Shown: positions 39,633 through 52,427 of the stretch, piece by piece
Layout of the letters: each line of letters starts with the position of its first letter
Numbering within the stretch: the first letter of the stretch is position 1
DNA from: Paraburkholderia tropica
GTDB taxonomy: Bacteria; Pseudomonadota; Gammaproteobacteria; Burkholderiales; Burkholderiaceae
Assembly (NCBI RefSeq): GCF_900109265.1
Contig: NZ_FNZM01000005.1
Location: 248,001-312,000, forward strand
Reading direction: 5' to 3'
DNA: 64,000 bases
The notes under the pieces: generated by a model
Told to the model about the DNA's origin: nothing
What the model saw: only the letters and a program-made list of their open reading frames with translations
Databases searched by the model: none
Position numbers and translations under genes: made by a program

Positions 39633-40745
39633 ATGGATCATTTGCAGTCGATGCGAGTTTTCGTCAAAGTGGCCGACCTCGGCAGTTTTGCCCGGGCCGC
39701 TTCCGCGATGGATATCTCGAATGCGGTTGCGACGCGTCACGTGGCGGACCTCGAAGGTCGTCTTGGCACGCGTTTGCTCAACCGCACGACCCGCAGTCTT
39801 TCCCTCACCGAGTCCGGTCAGGTCTATCTCGAACGCGCCCGCCAGATTCTCGACGAGCTCGAAGATGTGGAGCAGATGGTGGTGGCGCGCAACCACGAAC
39901 CCGTCGGCACCTTGCGCATCGTGGCGCCGGTGGTGTTCGGGCTGCACAATCTCGCGCCCGTGCTGCAGACCTACACGCAGCGCTATCCGCAAGTCATTCC
40001 CGATGTCACGCTGGTCGACCGCCAGGTCGATCTGGTCGAAGAAGGCTTCGATCTCGGCGTCGTGACCGCGCGCCAGATGCGCAGCGCGAGCATCGTGACG
40101 CGTCGTCTCACGACGGGCTGCATGACGGTGTGCGCGACGCCCGCGTATCTGGAAAAGCACGGCACGCCCACGCGTCCCGAGCACCTGATGGAGCATCCGT
40201 CGCTGTCGCTGCCTTCGGAATACTGGGGCGACGAGCGCGTGTTCACCGGTCCGGAAGGCGAAGTGCGCGTGCGCCCGAGCAACGTGATCGTCGCGAACAA
40301 TACCGAAATGCTGCGTCAGTTCGCGCTGCTCGGCATGGGCATCGCGATTCTGCCGAGCTACCTGATCGGCCGCGACATGACGCGCGGACGCCTCGTGCGC
40401 CTGCTCGGCGACTACCGTCTCCCGCAGGTCGAGATCAACGTCGCGTACCCGAGCCGCCGCCATCTGCCGGCCAAGGTGCGTACGTTCATCGACCATCTGG
40501 TGGAGCATTTCAGTCAGACGCCGAACAGCCAGCTCGGCGAACAGTGGGTCAAGGACGGTCTCGCGCGCCCGGCTAACGCCCGCAACGGCGCGCCCGAGGC
40601 GTTCGACGGCGCGGAGCCGATCTCGGATCTGCTCGACGGTTCGCGCGGCGCGGAAGGCGAGCACAACGGCGCGGAAGAGCGCGCGCCGAAGGCGGGCCGC
40701 GCATCCGCCGGCCGCACGCGTTCTTCGGCGATTTCGCCGCTTTAA
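39633..40745 (+). CDS. LysR-family transcriptional regulator
   Basis: A 370-residue regulator. The N-terminal winged helix is MRVFVKVADLGSFARAASAMDISNAVATRHVADLEGRLGTRLLNRTTRSLSLTESG. The effector domain follows (VGTLRIVAPVVFGLHNLAPVLQTYTQRYP onward, to about residue 300). The last 60 residues are an Ala/Gly/Glu-rich extension not found in typical family members of about 300. The start is ATG 39633 with AGGAG before it. No target gene is adjacent, since pckG lies behind and the next gene runs the other way. Target and ligand are unknown. Confidence 0.93.
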   Translation: MDHLQSMRVFVKVADLGSFARAASAMDISNAVATRHVADLEGRLGTRLLNRTTRSLSLTESGQVYLERARQILDELEDVEQMVVARNHEPVGTLRIVAPVVFGLHNLAPVLQTYTQRYPQVIPDVTLVDRQVDLVEEGFDLGVVTARQMRSASIVTRRLTTGCMTVCATPAYLEKHGTPTRPEHLMEHPSLSLPSEYWGDERVFTGPEGEVRVRPSNVIVANNTEMLRQFALLGMGIAILPSYLIGRDMTRGRLVRLLGDYRLPQVEINVAYPSRRHLPAKVRTFIDHLVEHFSQTPNSQLGEQWVKDGLARPANARNGAPEAFDGAEPISDLLDGSRGAEGEHNGAEERAPKAGRASAGRTRSSAISPL

Positions 40746-40796
40746 TCCGCGTTTGGGATCGATCGTCGCATGATTGCGCCGGTCGATTCAGGCGAT

Positions 40797-40834
40797 AAAA
40801 AAGGCGCAGCTTCGTGAGAAGCTGCGCCTTTTTT
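40797..40834. terminator. Bidirectional terminator between LysR gene and topB
   Basis: GGCGCAGCTTC and GAAGCTGCGCC form an 11-bp stem around GTGA, with A6 before and T6 after. Confidence 0.93.
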
Positions 40835-40910
40835 GCTGGGCGATGCGTCGAACGACGCCGCGCGCCGCTTGCCTGAATGGCGCACGGCGCGCGCGATGCG
40901 CGCCTAAGAC

Positions 40911-43553
<2,643 letters not shown>

Positions 43554-43929
43554 GACTGATTGTGTGTGGGTGTATCCGGTGGGCGCCCCGTCTATGCCAT
43601 GTGACTCGCGGTGGCGGGGCCGTCGCGCCCTTGGGGCGCCTCGTTAACGACCGCTTTATAGCACATGGCGCGGCGGTGGCGATTTTCGTGTCATCGGTGC
43701 GTGCTGTCCGCGCGCCGCTGGCTGCGGCTTTTTCGGGCGCCAATCATAAGGGCGCGGCGCGGCGGCGAGCAAGCTGGCAGTAAGGCGGCGGCGCGGCGCA
43801 TGCGGTCAAGCTGCGCGGGCGCAAGCTCAAGATCACGCTCAAGCGCACGACCCGGCGGCGTAGCGCCCGGCTAGCGGGGTGCGATCAACATGTGTGCGGG
43901 CCGACTGCGGGTGAACGGCAGCGTTCGCG

Positions 43930-44307
43930 TCACGCTTCGAGCAGCGCCGGGCGCAGCTTCGGCGCGTCGGCGACGCCCGGCAGCGCGGTGAGGTCGGCGA
44001 GCATGCGCTCGACCACCGCGCCATGCGGCAGCACCGTGCCGAAGAAGCGCGTGGCGTTGCCGTCTTCGATCAGGATAGTCGGGAAATTCTCCACGTCGAG
44101 GTCGTCGAAGCGGTCGGCGTGGGTTTCGATATCGATGTACGCGAAGCAGATGTCGGGATGCGCGTCGGCGATGCGGTCAAAGGTCGCCCGATAGTCGCGA
44201 CAGGTGCCGCACCACTCGGCGCACAGACACGCGACGAACAGCGTCTCGCGGTCGGCGACGCGCTCGGCGATCTGGTCGGCGTCGGTGTCGAGGTCAAGCG
44301 CGGGCAT
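43930..44307 (-). CDS. Thioredoxin-fold protein
   Basis: A 125-residue thioredoxin-like protein with the active site EWCGTCRDY, the cis-Pro region VENFPTILIEDG and no signal peptide, so it acts in the cytoplasm. The WCGTC centre differs from WCGPC of classical thioredoxin. It may reduce disulphides of a particular partner; none is apparent. It is on the same strand as dprA, 79 bases past its stop, and may be cotranscribed. The gap 43554-43929 to topB holds nothing I can support. Confidence 0.9.
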   Translation of the reverse strand: MPALDLDTDADQIAERVADRETLFVACLCAEWCGTCRDYRATFDRIADAHPDICFAYIDIETHADRFDDLDVENFPTILIEDGNATRFFGTVLPHGAVVERMLADLTALPGVADAPKLRPALLEA

Positions 44308-44386
44308 GGTCGTTCCTTGCGTTCTCTTCTATATAGAGGCAATGCGTGGGGCGGTGCATTTGGCGCGAATGTAACACGGCGCGTCG

Positions 44387-45715
44387 CTAGCAGTGGGACG
44401 CCCGGGCGAACCAGCCGCCGGGCAGCGCGCTCACGTGGCCGGCCAGTTCGAGCCGCAGCAGCGTGGCCTGGAGCACCGCTTCGGCCATGTCGGTGCGCTG
44501 CGCGAGAATTTCAAGTGTGGCGGGCGCGTGACCGATTGCGACGAGCACGGCCTGGGCTTCTTTATCGTCGAGACGATTGGGCGCGGGCGGGCGGCCTGGC
44601 GGGGTGTCGAGCGGCAGGGCGATCTGGCTGGCAGCGCTTGCCGTTCGCGGATGCGTGGTTTCGTTCGAGTGCTGTTCTTGCCTTCCGTGCCGTGCGCGCT
44701 TCTGGGCGGGAGCTATCGCGACTGTTGCCGCCGCCGGCGCTGCGAAACCCAGCGCTTCGAGCACCTCCTCGGGCGTTTCGACCAGTTGCGCTCCCTGCTT
44801 GATGAGCCGATGACACCCGCGCGCCAGCGGCGCGTGAATCGAGCCGGGCAGCGCGAACACGTCGCGGCCCATCTCGTTGGCGAGCCGCGCCGTAATGAGC
44901 GAGCCCGAGCGCATGGCGGCTTCCATCACGATCACGCCTTCGACGAGCGCCGCGATCACGCCGTTGCGCTGCGGGAAGTTGGCCGAGCGCGCGGGCGTGC
45001 CGAGCGGCCATTCGGAGACGATCGCGCCGCGCGCGGCGATCTGCGTGGCGAGCGCGTGGTGCGCGGACGGATAGACGAGGTCGGCGCCCGTGCCGATCAC
45101 GGCGACGGTGCCGCCGCGTTCGTCGAGCGCGCCGCGATGTGCGGCTCCGTCCACACCGAGTGCGAGGCCCGAGACGACGGTCACGCCCGCCGCCGCGAGC
45201 GTGCGGGCGAAGCGCGCCGCGTCCTCGACGGCCTGCGGTGTGGCGCTGCGGCTGCCCACCACCGCGACGCTGCGCGCATGCAGCAGGTCGAGCCGCCCCT
45301 TAACGTAGAGCAGCGGCGGTGGATCGGTCATCGCCAGCAAGCGCGGCGGATAGGCGGCGTCGGCGAGCGTCACGAGCGCGTTGCCGGGCTGCGCGCACCA
45401 GTCGCGCACCGCGTCGGCCTGTTGCGCGAACCCGGGTGGCGGTGCGGCGAGCGCGGCTTGCGCCGCCACGCTGCCCGCGACGGCTGCAAGCGCACTGAAC
45501 GATTGCGCGAGCACCTGTTGCGGCAACCCGAACGCGCCCAGCAATGCGCGCAGCGCGGCGGGCTTCAGGCCGCGCGCACAGGCGAGGCGCAGCCAGGCGT
45601 GGAGTTCGTCCGATGCCAGCGGCAGCGGAGCCGGCGGCGGTGGCGCGAGCGACTGAGGACGCGACTGAGGACGTGACTCGGGAAGCGACGGCGGAAGCAA
45701 CGGCGGAACGAGCAT
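44387..45715 (-). CDS. dprA: DNA-processing protein DprA
   Basis: A 442-residue protein that binds incoming single-stranded DNA and loads RecA during natural transformation. The N-terminal part has a short Pro/Ser/Arg repeat ([11 protein letters not shown]) and a SAM-like domain. The Rossmann-like core follows: [100 protein letters not shown]. The C-terminal winged helix (about the last 70 residues) is present. The start is ATG 45715. Transformation is known for some Burkholderia. It is divergent from def-fmt. Confidence 0.95.
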   Translation of the reverse strand: MLVPPLLPPSLPESRPQSRPQSLAPPPPAPLPLASDELHAWLRLACARGLKPAALRALLGAFGLPQQVLAQSFSALAAVAGSVAAQAALAAPPPGFAQQADAVRDWCAQPGNALVTLADAAYPPRLLAMTDPPPLLYVKGRLDLLHARSVAVVGSRSATPQAVEDAARFARTLAAAGVTVVSGLALGVDGAAHRGALDERGGTVAVIGTGADLVYPSAHHALATQIAARGAIVSEWPLGTPARSANFPQRNGVIAALVEGVIVMEAAMRSGSLITARLANEMGRDVFALPGSIHAPLARGCHRLIKQGAQLVETPEEVLEALGFAAPAAATVAIAPAQKRARHGRQEQHSNETTHPRTASAASQIALPLDTPPGRPPAPNRLDDKEAQAVLVAIGHAPATLEILAQRTDMAEAVLQATLLRLELAGHVSALPGGWFARASHC

Positions 45716-45917
45716 GGGCGATTCTCCCGTGGGCGGGCGAAGCGCAGCCCGTCGTGTTAAAATTTTCACCATCCGAAATTTGTTGGCGGCGCTCGTTGAG
45801 GTACGCACCGAGGCGCTGCTGCAACGCGCCGCAGCGAGGCATTGCCCTTGCGCGGCCGCGTTGGCCCGTGCGAGTGCGCGAGTGGCACGGAGCCGGCTGC
45901 CCGAGGCGGCCGGCGCG

Positions 45918-45945
45918 TTGAATCCGGCCGTTTTGTCCGTATATC
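45918..45945 (+). promoter_or_regulatory. Possible promoter of def-fmt
   Basis: TTGAAT and TATATC are spaced by 16 bases, about 100 bases before def, in the 331-base gap 45716-46046 between the divergent genes dprA and def. TTAAAAT near 45756 is a second -10-like sequence. No gene is seen in the gap. Confidence 0.35.
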
Positions 45946-46046
45946 CTCCGTATCCTGTACTGGGCCCGCAAGCTGGCCGAACGGCCAGTCCGCGCGCGAT
46001 CCGCAACATCGGCGCGGCCTGCCGCCCAACGAGAAACCGTGAAATC

Positions 46047-46550
46047 ATGGCTCTACTGAATATTCTTCATTACCCGGACAAGCGCCTGCACAAGGTCGCC
46101 AAGCCGGTCGAAGCGGTCAACGACCGCATCCGCAAGCTCGTCGCCGACATGGCCGAGACGATGTACGCAGCGCCCGGCGTTGGCCTCGCCGCCACCCAGG
46201 TGGACGTGCACGAGCGCGTCGTGGTGATCGACGTGTCCGACGCGCACGACGAACTGCAGGTGTTCATCAACCCGGAAATCGTCTGGTCGAGCAACGAGCG
46301 CGAAGTGCACGAAGAGGGCTGCCTCTCGGTGCCGGGCATCTACGACGAAGTCGAGCGCGCGGAGAAAGTGCGCGTGCGCGCCCTCAACGAGAAGGGCGAG
46401 AGCTACGAAGTCGACTGCGAAGGCCTGCTCGCCGTGTGCATCCAGCACGAAATGGATCACCTGATGGGCAAGGTGTTCGTGGAATACCTTTCGTCGCTCA
46501 AGCAGACGCGCATCAAGAGCAAGATGAAGAAGCTCGAACGCGCCATGTAA
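46047..46550 (+). CDS. def: Peptide deformylase
   Basis: A 167-residue metalloenzyme that removes the formyl group from new protein N-termini. All three motifs are present: [17 protein letters not shown] (metal Cys) and QHEMDHLMG (metal His pair and catalytic Glu). The length is typical. It is followed after 56 bases by fmt, the classic def-fmt pair that adds and removes the formyl group. Confidence 0.98.
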   Translation: MALLNILHYPDKRLHKVAKPVEAVNDRIRKLVADMAETMYAAPGVGLAATQVDVHERVVVIDVSDAHDELQVFINPEIVWSSNEREVHEEGCLSVPGIYDEVERAEKVRVRALNEKGESYEVDCEGLLAVCIQHEMDHLMGKVFVEYLSSLKQTRIKSKMKKLERAM

Positions 46551-46606
46551 GCGCCGCGCACGCCAGCCGTGCGCCTCACTGTTTCACCCCGTATTCGCTT
46601 GTGCCC

Positions 46607-47605
46607 ATGAGCCACTCTCTTCGCGTGATCTTCGCCGGTACGCCGGAATTCGCCGCCGCGGCGCTCGCCGCCATTCACGAGGCGGGCTTTCCCGTGCCGC
46701 TCGTGCTGACCCAGCCCGATCGTCCCGCCGGACGCGGCATGAAACTCCAGGCGAGCCCGGTCAAGCGTTACGCGCAGGAGCACGGCATTGCCGTGGCACA
46801 GCCCACTTCGCTGCGCCGCGCGGGCAAGTACCCGCAGGAGGCCGCCGAGGCCATCGACCTGCTGCGCGCCACACCGCACGACGTCATGGTGGTGGCGGCT
46901 TACGGCCTGATCCTGCCGCAGGAAGTGCTCGACATTCCGACGGACGGCTGCATCAACATTCACGCTTCGATCCTGCCGCGCTGGCGCGGCGCCGCGCCGA
47001 TCCATCGCGCGATCGAGGCCGGCGACGCCGAAACCGGCATCACGCTGATGCAGATGGACGCGGGCCTCGACACCGGTCCGATGATCTCGGAAGTGCGCAC
47101 GCCGATCACGCCCACCGACACCACGGCGACGCTGCACGACCGCCTCGCGAATCTGGGCGCGCAACTCGTGGTGGACTGGCTCACGCAGCTCGAACGCACC
47201 GGCCAGTTGCCGCTCACGCCGCAGCCCACCGACGGCGTGACCTACGCCGAGAAGATCGGCAAGCAGGAAGCCGCGCTCGATTTCCGCCGCCCCGCCCTCG
47301 CGCTCGCGCGCCAGATTCGCGCGTTCGATCCGTTCCCGGGCGGCGCGGCCACGCTCGACGGCGCGCAGCTCAAGCTGTGGGCCGCCGAACCGGCCGCCGG
47401 CGTGACGCTGCCCGAAGGCGCCGCGCCGGGCCAGATTCTCGAAGTCTCGCCCACGGGCGTGGTGGTGGCGTGCGGCGAGGGCGCATTGCGCCTCACGCAG
47501 TTGCAAAAGCCGGGCGGCAAGCGCCTGCCCGCGCGCGAATTCCTGGCCGGCATGCCGCTTTCGGCAGGCCAGCGTTTCGCGTTGCCCGACGAATCCGCAG
47601 CGTAA
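46607..47605 (+). CDS. fmt: Methionyl-tRNA formyltransferase
   Basis: A 332-residue enzyme that formylates initiator Met-tRNA using 10-formyl-tetrahydrofolate. It begins [20 protein letters not shown] and has the catalytic stretch [38 protein letters not shown] with the Asn-His-Asp set completed in [12 protein letters not shown]. The C-terminal tRNA-binding domain is complete. It is in an operon with def. The next gene, a LysE exporter, follows after 163 bases. Confidence 0.98.
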   Translation: MSHSLRVIFAGTPEFAAAALAAIHEAGFPVPLVLTQPDRPAGRGMKLQASPVKRYAQEHGIAVAQPTSLRRAGKYPQEAAEAIDLLRATPHDVMVVAAYGLILPQEVLDIPTDGCINIHASILPRWRGAAPIHRAIEAGDAETGITLMQMDAGLDTGPMISEVRTPITPTDTTATLHDRLANLGAQLVVDWLTQLERTGQLPLTPQPTDGVTYAEKIGKQEAALDFRRPALALARQIRAFDPFPGGAATLDGAQLKLWAAEPAAGVTLPEGAAPGQILEVSPTGVVVACGEGALRLTQLQKPGGKRLPAREFLAGMPLSAGQRFALPDESAA

Positions 47606-47768
47606 ATCCAGGCGCGTTCGCGCGCCAGTCATCCGTTCGGCCAGGTGTCGCGCGCCATGCGGGGCGCGTTAGAATCGGTGGGTTGCTTCGAGGCCCGGTC
47701 GCGTCTCGATCGAGCCCCGCGCGACCGCGTTCGTGCGCTATTTCTTCACCGTATTTGCAGAGAAAGTC

Positions 47769-48416
47769 ATGTTCGGCATCACCCATTTCGGCTTCTTCGT
47801 GGTCGCGGTTTTCCTCCTGAACGTCACGCCCGGCCCGGACACCGCGTACATCGTCGGTCGCAGCGTCGCGCAGGGCCGCAGCGCCGGTCTGGTGTCGGCG
47901 CTCGGCATCTCGGCGGGTTGCTGCGTGCACGCGCTCGCCTGCGCGTTCGGTCTCACGGCGCTGCTGGCGGCGTCGGCCACCGCTTTCACGGTCATCAAGC
48001 TGGTGGGCGCGTGCTACCTGGTGTATCTCGGCGTGCGCCTGATTTTCGCGAAGAGCGAAGCGAAGGCCAGTGAGCCCGAAGCCGGCGAAGCGCGCGCCGC
48101 CGCGCCGCGTCCGCTGCGCCAGTTGTTCCTGTCGGGCTTCTGGACCAATGTGCTGAATCCGAAGGTCGTGCTGTTCTTCGTCTCGTTTTTCCCGCAGTTC
48201 GTGAGCGTAACGAGCCCGCACAAGGTGATCGCGTTCCTCACGCTCGGCGTGGTGTTCGTGCTGATGAGCTGGGTCTGGAACAGCTTCGTCGCGTGGATCG
48301 CGGGCAGCGTCACGCAGCGTTTCTCCGGCAAGCCGGGCATCAAGAAATGGCTCGACCGCACGGTCGGTACCGCGTTCGTCGGGCTTGGCGTGAAGCTCGC
48401 GACCACCACGCGTTGA
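47769..48416 (+). CDS. LysE/RhtB-family amino acid exporter
   Basis: A 215-residue inner-membrane protein. The family signature is FFVVAVFLLNVTPGPDTAYIVGRSVAQGRSAG. VGACYLVYLGVRLIF and TNVLNPKVVLFFVSFFPQFV match helices 3 and 4. The start is ATG 47769, since the twelve residues before it add nothing typical. Substrate unknown. It lies between fmt and htpX on the same strand, an arrangement I recall from Burkholderia genomes. Confidence 0.93.
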   Translation: MFGITHFGFFVVAVFLLNVTPGPDTAYIVGRSVAQGRSAGLVSALGISAGCCVHALACAFGLTALLAASATAFTVIKLVGACYLVYLGVRLIFAKSEAKASEPEAGEARAAAPRPLRQLFLSGFWTNVLNPKVVLFFVSFFPQFVSVTSPHKVIAFLTLGVVFVLMSWVWNSFVAWIAGSVTQRFSGKPGIKKWLDRTVGTAFVGLGVKLATTTR

Positions 48417-48630
48417 AGCTGGCGCTGAATACCGAGCTGAGCGTCGAACTGAACGCCGGGCTGAAACCGCGCGCCACCCGAAAACGGCGCGCGGAGATTG
48501 AATTTTTCGCACCCGCCCTTATCTAACAGATCGCTTACAATGCGCTCGCTGCCGCGGCCTGTCCCTTTGAGGGATGGCGCGCGGCGGGCGTCCAACGATT
48601 TGATCCCCACTGGGTTAAGGAGCACAGCAC

Positions 48631-49482
48631 ATGTTCAACTGGGTCAAGACCGCGATGTTGATGGCCGCGATTACGGCCCTGTTCATCGCGATTGGCGGTT
48701 TGATTGGCGGGCGCAGCGGGATGATGTTCGCGCTCGTGATCGCGCTTGGCATGAACTTCTTCTCGTACTGGTTCTCGGACAAGATGGTTCTGCGCATGTA
48801 CAACGCGCAGGAAGTCGACGAAACCACGGCGCCGCAGTTCTACCGGATGGTTCGCGATCTGGCCACGCGCGCGAATCTGCCCATGCCGCGCGTCTATCTG
48901 ATCAACGAAGATGCGCCCAACGCATTCGCCACGGGCCGCAATCCCGAGCACGCGGCGGTGGCGGCCACCACGGGCATTCTGCGCGTGCTGTCCGAGCGCG
49001 AGATGCGCGGGGTGATGGCGCACGAGCTCGCGCACGTGAAGCACCGCGACATCCTCATTTCCACGATCTCGGCCACCATGGCCGGTGCGATTTCGGCGCT
49101 CGCCAACTTCGCGATGATCTTCGGCGGCCGCGACGAAAACGGTCGTCCGACGAACCCCATCGCGGGCATCGCCGTCGCGCTGCTGGCGCCGATCGCGGGC
49201 GCGCTCATCCAGATGGCGATTTCGCGCGCGCGTGAATTCGAGGCCGATCGGGGCGGCGCGGAGATTTCGGGCGATCCGCAGGCGCTGGCGTCGGCGCTCG
49301 ACAAGATCCATCGCTACGCGCAGGGCATCCCGTTCGCGGCCGCCGAGCAACATCCGGCCACCGCGCAGATGATGATCATGAATCCGCTCTCGGGCGGCGG
49401 CATCCAGAATCTGTTCAGCACGCACCCGTCGACGGAAGAACGCATCCGTCGTCTGATGGAGATGGCGTCGGGCCAGCGCTAA
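48631..49482 (+). CDS. htpX: Membrane-bound zinc metalloprotease HtpX
   Basis: A 283-residue M48 protease that degrades misfolded inner-membrane proteins. Two N-terminal spans ([27 protein letters not shown] and the next hydrophobic stretch) precede the zinc motif [12 protein letters not shown] (HExxH) and the third ligand in [13 protein letters not shown]. Two further hydrophobic segments lie between. The end [17 protein letters not shown] is typical. AAGGAG stands before the ATG. TACAAT at 48536-48541 may be part of its promoter. In E. coli the gene responds to envelope stress and heat; a clear heat-shock promoter is not visible here. Confidence 0.97.
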   Translation: MFNWVKTAMLMAAITALFIAIGGLIGGRSGMMFALVIALGMNFFSYWFSDKMVLRMYNAQEVDETTAPQFYRMVRDLATRANLPMPRVYLINEDAPNAFATGRNPEHAAVAATTGILRVLSEREMRGVMAHELAHVKHRDILISTISATMAGAISALANFAMIFGGRDENGRPTNPIAGIAVALLAPIAGALIQMAISRAREFEADRGGAEISGDPQALASALDKIHRYAQGIPFAAAEQHPATAQMMIMNPLSGGGIQNLFSTHPSTEERIRRLMEMASGQR

Positions 49483-49520
49483 ACCGGGAACGGTCGCGCA
49501 CGCAGCGCGAGCGCATCACG

Positions 49521-49548
49521 AAAAACGCCTCTTTCCGAGGCGTTTTTT
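49521..49548. terminator. Bidirectional terminator after htpX
   Basis: ACGCCTC and GAGGCGT pair around TTTCC with A5 before and T7 after, between the convergent htpX and membrane-protein genes. Confidence 0.9.
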
Positions 49549-50702
49549 TATGCCTGCCTGATGCCGATGTGTGACGGCGGGCGCGCGTGACCGACCTTGC
49601 GCAACGCGCGCTGGCGCATCGAAATCGCAAGAAAGAGACCGTAGACGCTCACAATCCACATCAGGTCGAGGAAGAGGAAAACGTGCGTGAGCCGCGCCAG
49701 CATCCACGCGGCGGCGAACGCAACCGGAACGACATAGGCGATCAGCCGTTGCGCGCGATCCTCGGGCCGTGTGCTCTGAAAGAGCGAGATATAGCAGCAT
49801 GCGAACAACGCGCCGATATCGTATTCCTTCAGGCGCGGATTCAGGATGATCGCGAACGCGATCACGTAGAACAGCTTGCCCGAGACCTCGTTGAAGCCGA
49901 TCGTGCGCGGCTCGCGCAACGGGTTGATCCCGTAAAGAAATAGCGCGACGACGATGGCTTCGTGGATCAGCACGTCCTGAAGCGCCGAGAGGCTCGCGAC
50001 GCGCTGCTGCAGGATGCCGGAAAGCACGAGACCCGAGTCGTGCTGCGTCAGCACCTGCCAGCGCAGGCGCGTCTCGAAACCGGCCCACAACTGCGGTTCG
50101 AGCAGCATTTGCGCGGCGTCCACGCACGCGACGCAAATCGGGATGATGAAAAAGTAGCGGATACCTTTCGGCAGAAATAGAAAGACGAGCGCATAGGCCG
50201 CGAAGTAAATCTTGATCGACGCGAACAGCACGATGACGAGCGTGGCGAGGCCGTAGCCGAGCGCGGCGCGACGCTCGCTGCGCGACGCCGAATAGAGCAG
50301 CATGACAATCAGCAAGTGCGAAAAGATCGCGAAATTCGCTGTGAGCAGCGCGCCGACGCCCGCGCCGCCCGCGAGAAAGCCCACGCTGGCGGCCCAGACG
50401 AAATCCGTCCTGCGCACGCGGTACACCACGTAGGCAAGCGTCGCGAGCGCGAACAGCAGATACACGGCGAGAAACGGCACGTTCGCGAACAGATTCAGAA
50501 AGATTGGCGGATAGACCAGCGGAAAGTCCGAAGCCGCGATGCCGTACGGATCGACGCCGAGGTGGTAGCGCGTGAGCGCGGACGTGTAACTGCTGTAGTC
50601 CCAGAAGGGCGCTAGCAGCTTGTGAGATCCCTGAGCGGCCACCGCGAACAGCGCGACAAAGACCAGGAACACGAGATCGAATCTTTTTCCGAACAGTTTC
50701 AT
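49548..50702 (-). CDS. GT87/DUF2029-like polytopic membrane protein
   Basis: A 384-residue protein with roughly ten hydrophobic spans, for example FDLVFLVFVALFAVAAQG, FLAVYLLFALATLAYVVYRV and VPVAFAAAWMLARLTHVFLFLDL. The first loop contains WDYSSYTSALTRYHLGVDPYG and then DFPLVYPPIFLNLFANVPF. This arrangement of an acidic residue and a Tyr/Pro-rich motif after helix 1 is typical of polyprenyl-phosphate-dependent glycosyltransferases of the GT-C fold (GT87/DUF2029). I start at ATG 50702 with AAGG five bases before; ATG 50738 adds 12 residues. Donor and acceptor are unknown. It runs opposite to rsmB. Confidence 0.75.
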   Translation of the reverse strand: MKLFGKRFDLVFLVFVALFAVAAQGSHKLLAPFWDYSSYTSALTRYHLGVDPYGIAASDFPLVYPPIFLNLFANVPFLAVYLLFALATLAYVVYRVRRTDFVWAASVGFLAGGAGVGALLTANFAIFSHLLIVMLLYSASRSERRAALGYGLATLVIVLFASIKIYFAAYALVFLFLPKGIRYFFIIPICVACVDAAQMLLEPQLWAGFETRLRWQVLTQHDSGLVLSGILQQRVASLSALQDVLIHEAIVVALFLYGINPLREPRTIGFNEVSGKLFYVIAFAIILNPRLKEYDIGALFACCYISLFQSTRPEDRAQRLIAYVVPVAFAAAWMLARLTHVFLFLDLMWIVSVYGLFLAISMRQRALRKVGHARPPSHIGIRQA

Positions 50703-50933
50703 GGCGGCCTTTACGGGGCGTAGCAGGGCGTTTGCCATTTTGCAGCGGGAACTCAGGCGAAATCGGCGGTTTTCTAGTACACGAGCGCCGCGTCTGCCGG
50801 CGGTTCGGCGCGGCGAAGCGTCGGCTTTGCTGCGCCGCATGGACAGCGTTGCGCCCACGCCACGCTACAATGGCTCGCTTGTGCTTTGCTTATGCCAGTA
50901 CGCCGCGCCATGCGGCTCGCATCCGGTTTTTTC

Positions 50934-52427
50934 ATGACATCCAGCCATTCCCGTCGCCCGTCGGGCACTGCCGGCAAAGCCGGCCAGACCCGCGCAGGCC
51001 GTTCCGCACGATCCGCTTCGCCTGCCCGGCAATCCGGCGCACCGGCGACGCTTGCGCCCGTGCATCTGGCCCCCGACTCGCTCGGCTTCGCGCTCGATCA
51101 GGCTGCCCAGGCCGTTGGCGCGGTACGGGCCGGCGCGGCGTTGCCCGCCGCGCTGTCGAACGCGTTCGCGTCCTTGCCGCATGAGCTTGCTTCGGTCGCG
51201 CGCGGCGCGGTGCAGGACATCGCGTACCGCACGATGCGTCGCCTCGGCACGGTCGACTGGCTGATCAAGCAGCGCGTGAGCAAGGCGCCGCCCGCCCATG
51301 TGACGAACCTGCTGGCCTGCGCGCTGGCGCTCCTCGTCGACGACGAAGCGCACGCCGCCTACACGCCGTTCACGGTCGTCGATCAGGTCGTGCGTACGGT
51401 GGGCGCGCGCCGCGAAATCGCTTTTGCGAAGGGCCTCGTGAATGCCGTGCTGCGCGGTTTCCTGCGCGAGCGCGATCAGGCGCTGGCCGCCGCGCAAGCC
51501 GACGACGTCGCGCGCTGGAACTATCCGCAATGGTGGATCGACGCGGTGCGCCGCGCGTGGCCCGCGCAATGGGAAGCGATTCTCGCCACGGGCAACACGC
51601 ACGGTCCGCTGACGCTGCGCGTGAACGCGCGCCGCGCCAACGCCGCCGACTATGTGCAGCGCCTCGCCGCCGAGAACATCGCCGCGACGCAGATCGGCAC
51701 GCACGCCGTGCGGCTGGCCACGCCGCTGCCGGTGGATCGCATTCCGGGCTTTCTCGCGGGCGACGTGTCCGTGCAGGATGCGGGCGCGCAGATCGCCGCC
51801 GAAATCCTCGGTGTTCGCGACGGCATGCGCGTGCTCGATGCGTGCGCGGCGCCCGGAGGCAAGAGCGGCCATCTGCTCGAACTCGCCGACATCGACCTGA
51901 TCGCGCTGGAGAGCGACGCCTCGCGCGCGGGGCGTATCGGCGAGAACTTCGCGCGTCTGGGTTTCGCGCAGGACGACGCCGCGCATCCGTTGCGCCACGC
52001 GCGCGTCGTGGTCGGCGATGCGGGCGAGCCGCAAGCGTGGTTCAGAGCTGAAGGCGAAGCCGACGCAGAGCGCTTCGACCGCATTCTCGCCGACGTCCCG
52101 TGCTCGGCCTCGGGCATCGTGCGACGTCATCCCGATATTCGCTGGCTGCGCCGCGAGCGCGATATCGCGACGCTCGCCAAGGAGCAGCGCCGTATCGTCG
52201 AAGCCTTGTGGAGCCTGCTCAAGCCGGGCGGCGAACTGCTCTACGTGACCTGCTCGCTGTTCCCCGAGGAAGGAGAGGCGCAGGCGGCCTGGTTTGAAAG
52301 CAGCCGTGAGGATGCGGTACGATTGGATGCTCCGGGGCAACTGTTGCCCACCGCGGCCGATGGCGCGCCGGCCGATCGCCCCGCGGATCACGACGGATTC
52401 TTCTACGCGCGCTTCCAGAAACGGTGA
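50934..52427 (+). CDS. rsmB: 16S rRNA m5C967 methyltransferase RsmB
   Basis: A 497-residue enzyme that methylates C967 of 16S rRNA with S-adenosylmethionine. A basic, Ala/Ser-rich N-terminus precedes a NusB-like RNA-binding domain (about residues 50-200). The methyltransferase has motif I LDACAAPGGKSGHLLEL, the Cys motif ADVPCSASGIVRRHPDIRW and the catalytic TCSLFPEEGE. It ends with the common HDGFFYARFQK. The start is uncertain: ATG 50934 is used, but ATG 50910 and 50886 are in frame and the N-terminus is poorly conserved. The stop overlaps the next gene by four bases (GTGA), so the two are coupled. Confidence 0.94.
   Translation: MTSSHSRRPSGTAGKAGQTRAGRSARSASPARQSGAPATLAPVHLAPDSLGFALDQAAQAVGAVRAGAALPAALSNAFASLPHELASVARGAVQDIAYRTMRRLGTVDWLIKQRVSKAPPAHVTNLLACALALLVDDEAHAAYTPFTVVDQVVRTVGARREIAFAKGLVNAVLRGFLRERDQALAAAQADDVARWNYPQWWIDAVRRAWPAQWEAILATGNTHGPLTLRVNARRANAADYVQRLAAENIAATQIGTHAVRLATPLPVDRIPGFLAGDVSVQDAGAQIAAEILGVRDGMRVLDACAAPGGKSGHLLELADIDLIALESDASRAGRIGENFARLGFAQDDAAHPLRHARVVVGDAGEPQAWFRAEGEADAERFDRILADVPCSASGIVRRHPDIRWLRRERDIATLAKEQRRIVEALWSLLKPGGELLYVTCSLFPEEGEAQAAWFESSREDAVRLDAPGQLLPTAADGAPADRPADHDGFFYARFQKR

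Noticed and set aside
48500..48541. Heat-shock (sigma-32) promoter before htpX
   Set aside because: TTGAAT followed by CCCTTATCT is only a loose match in sequence and spacing.
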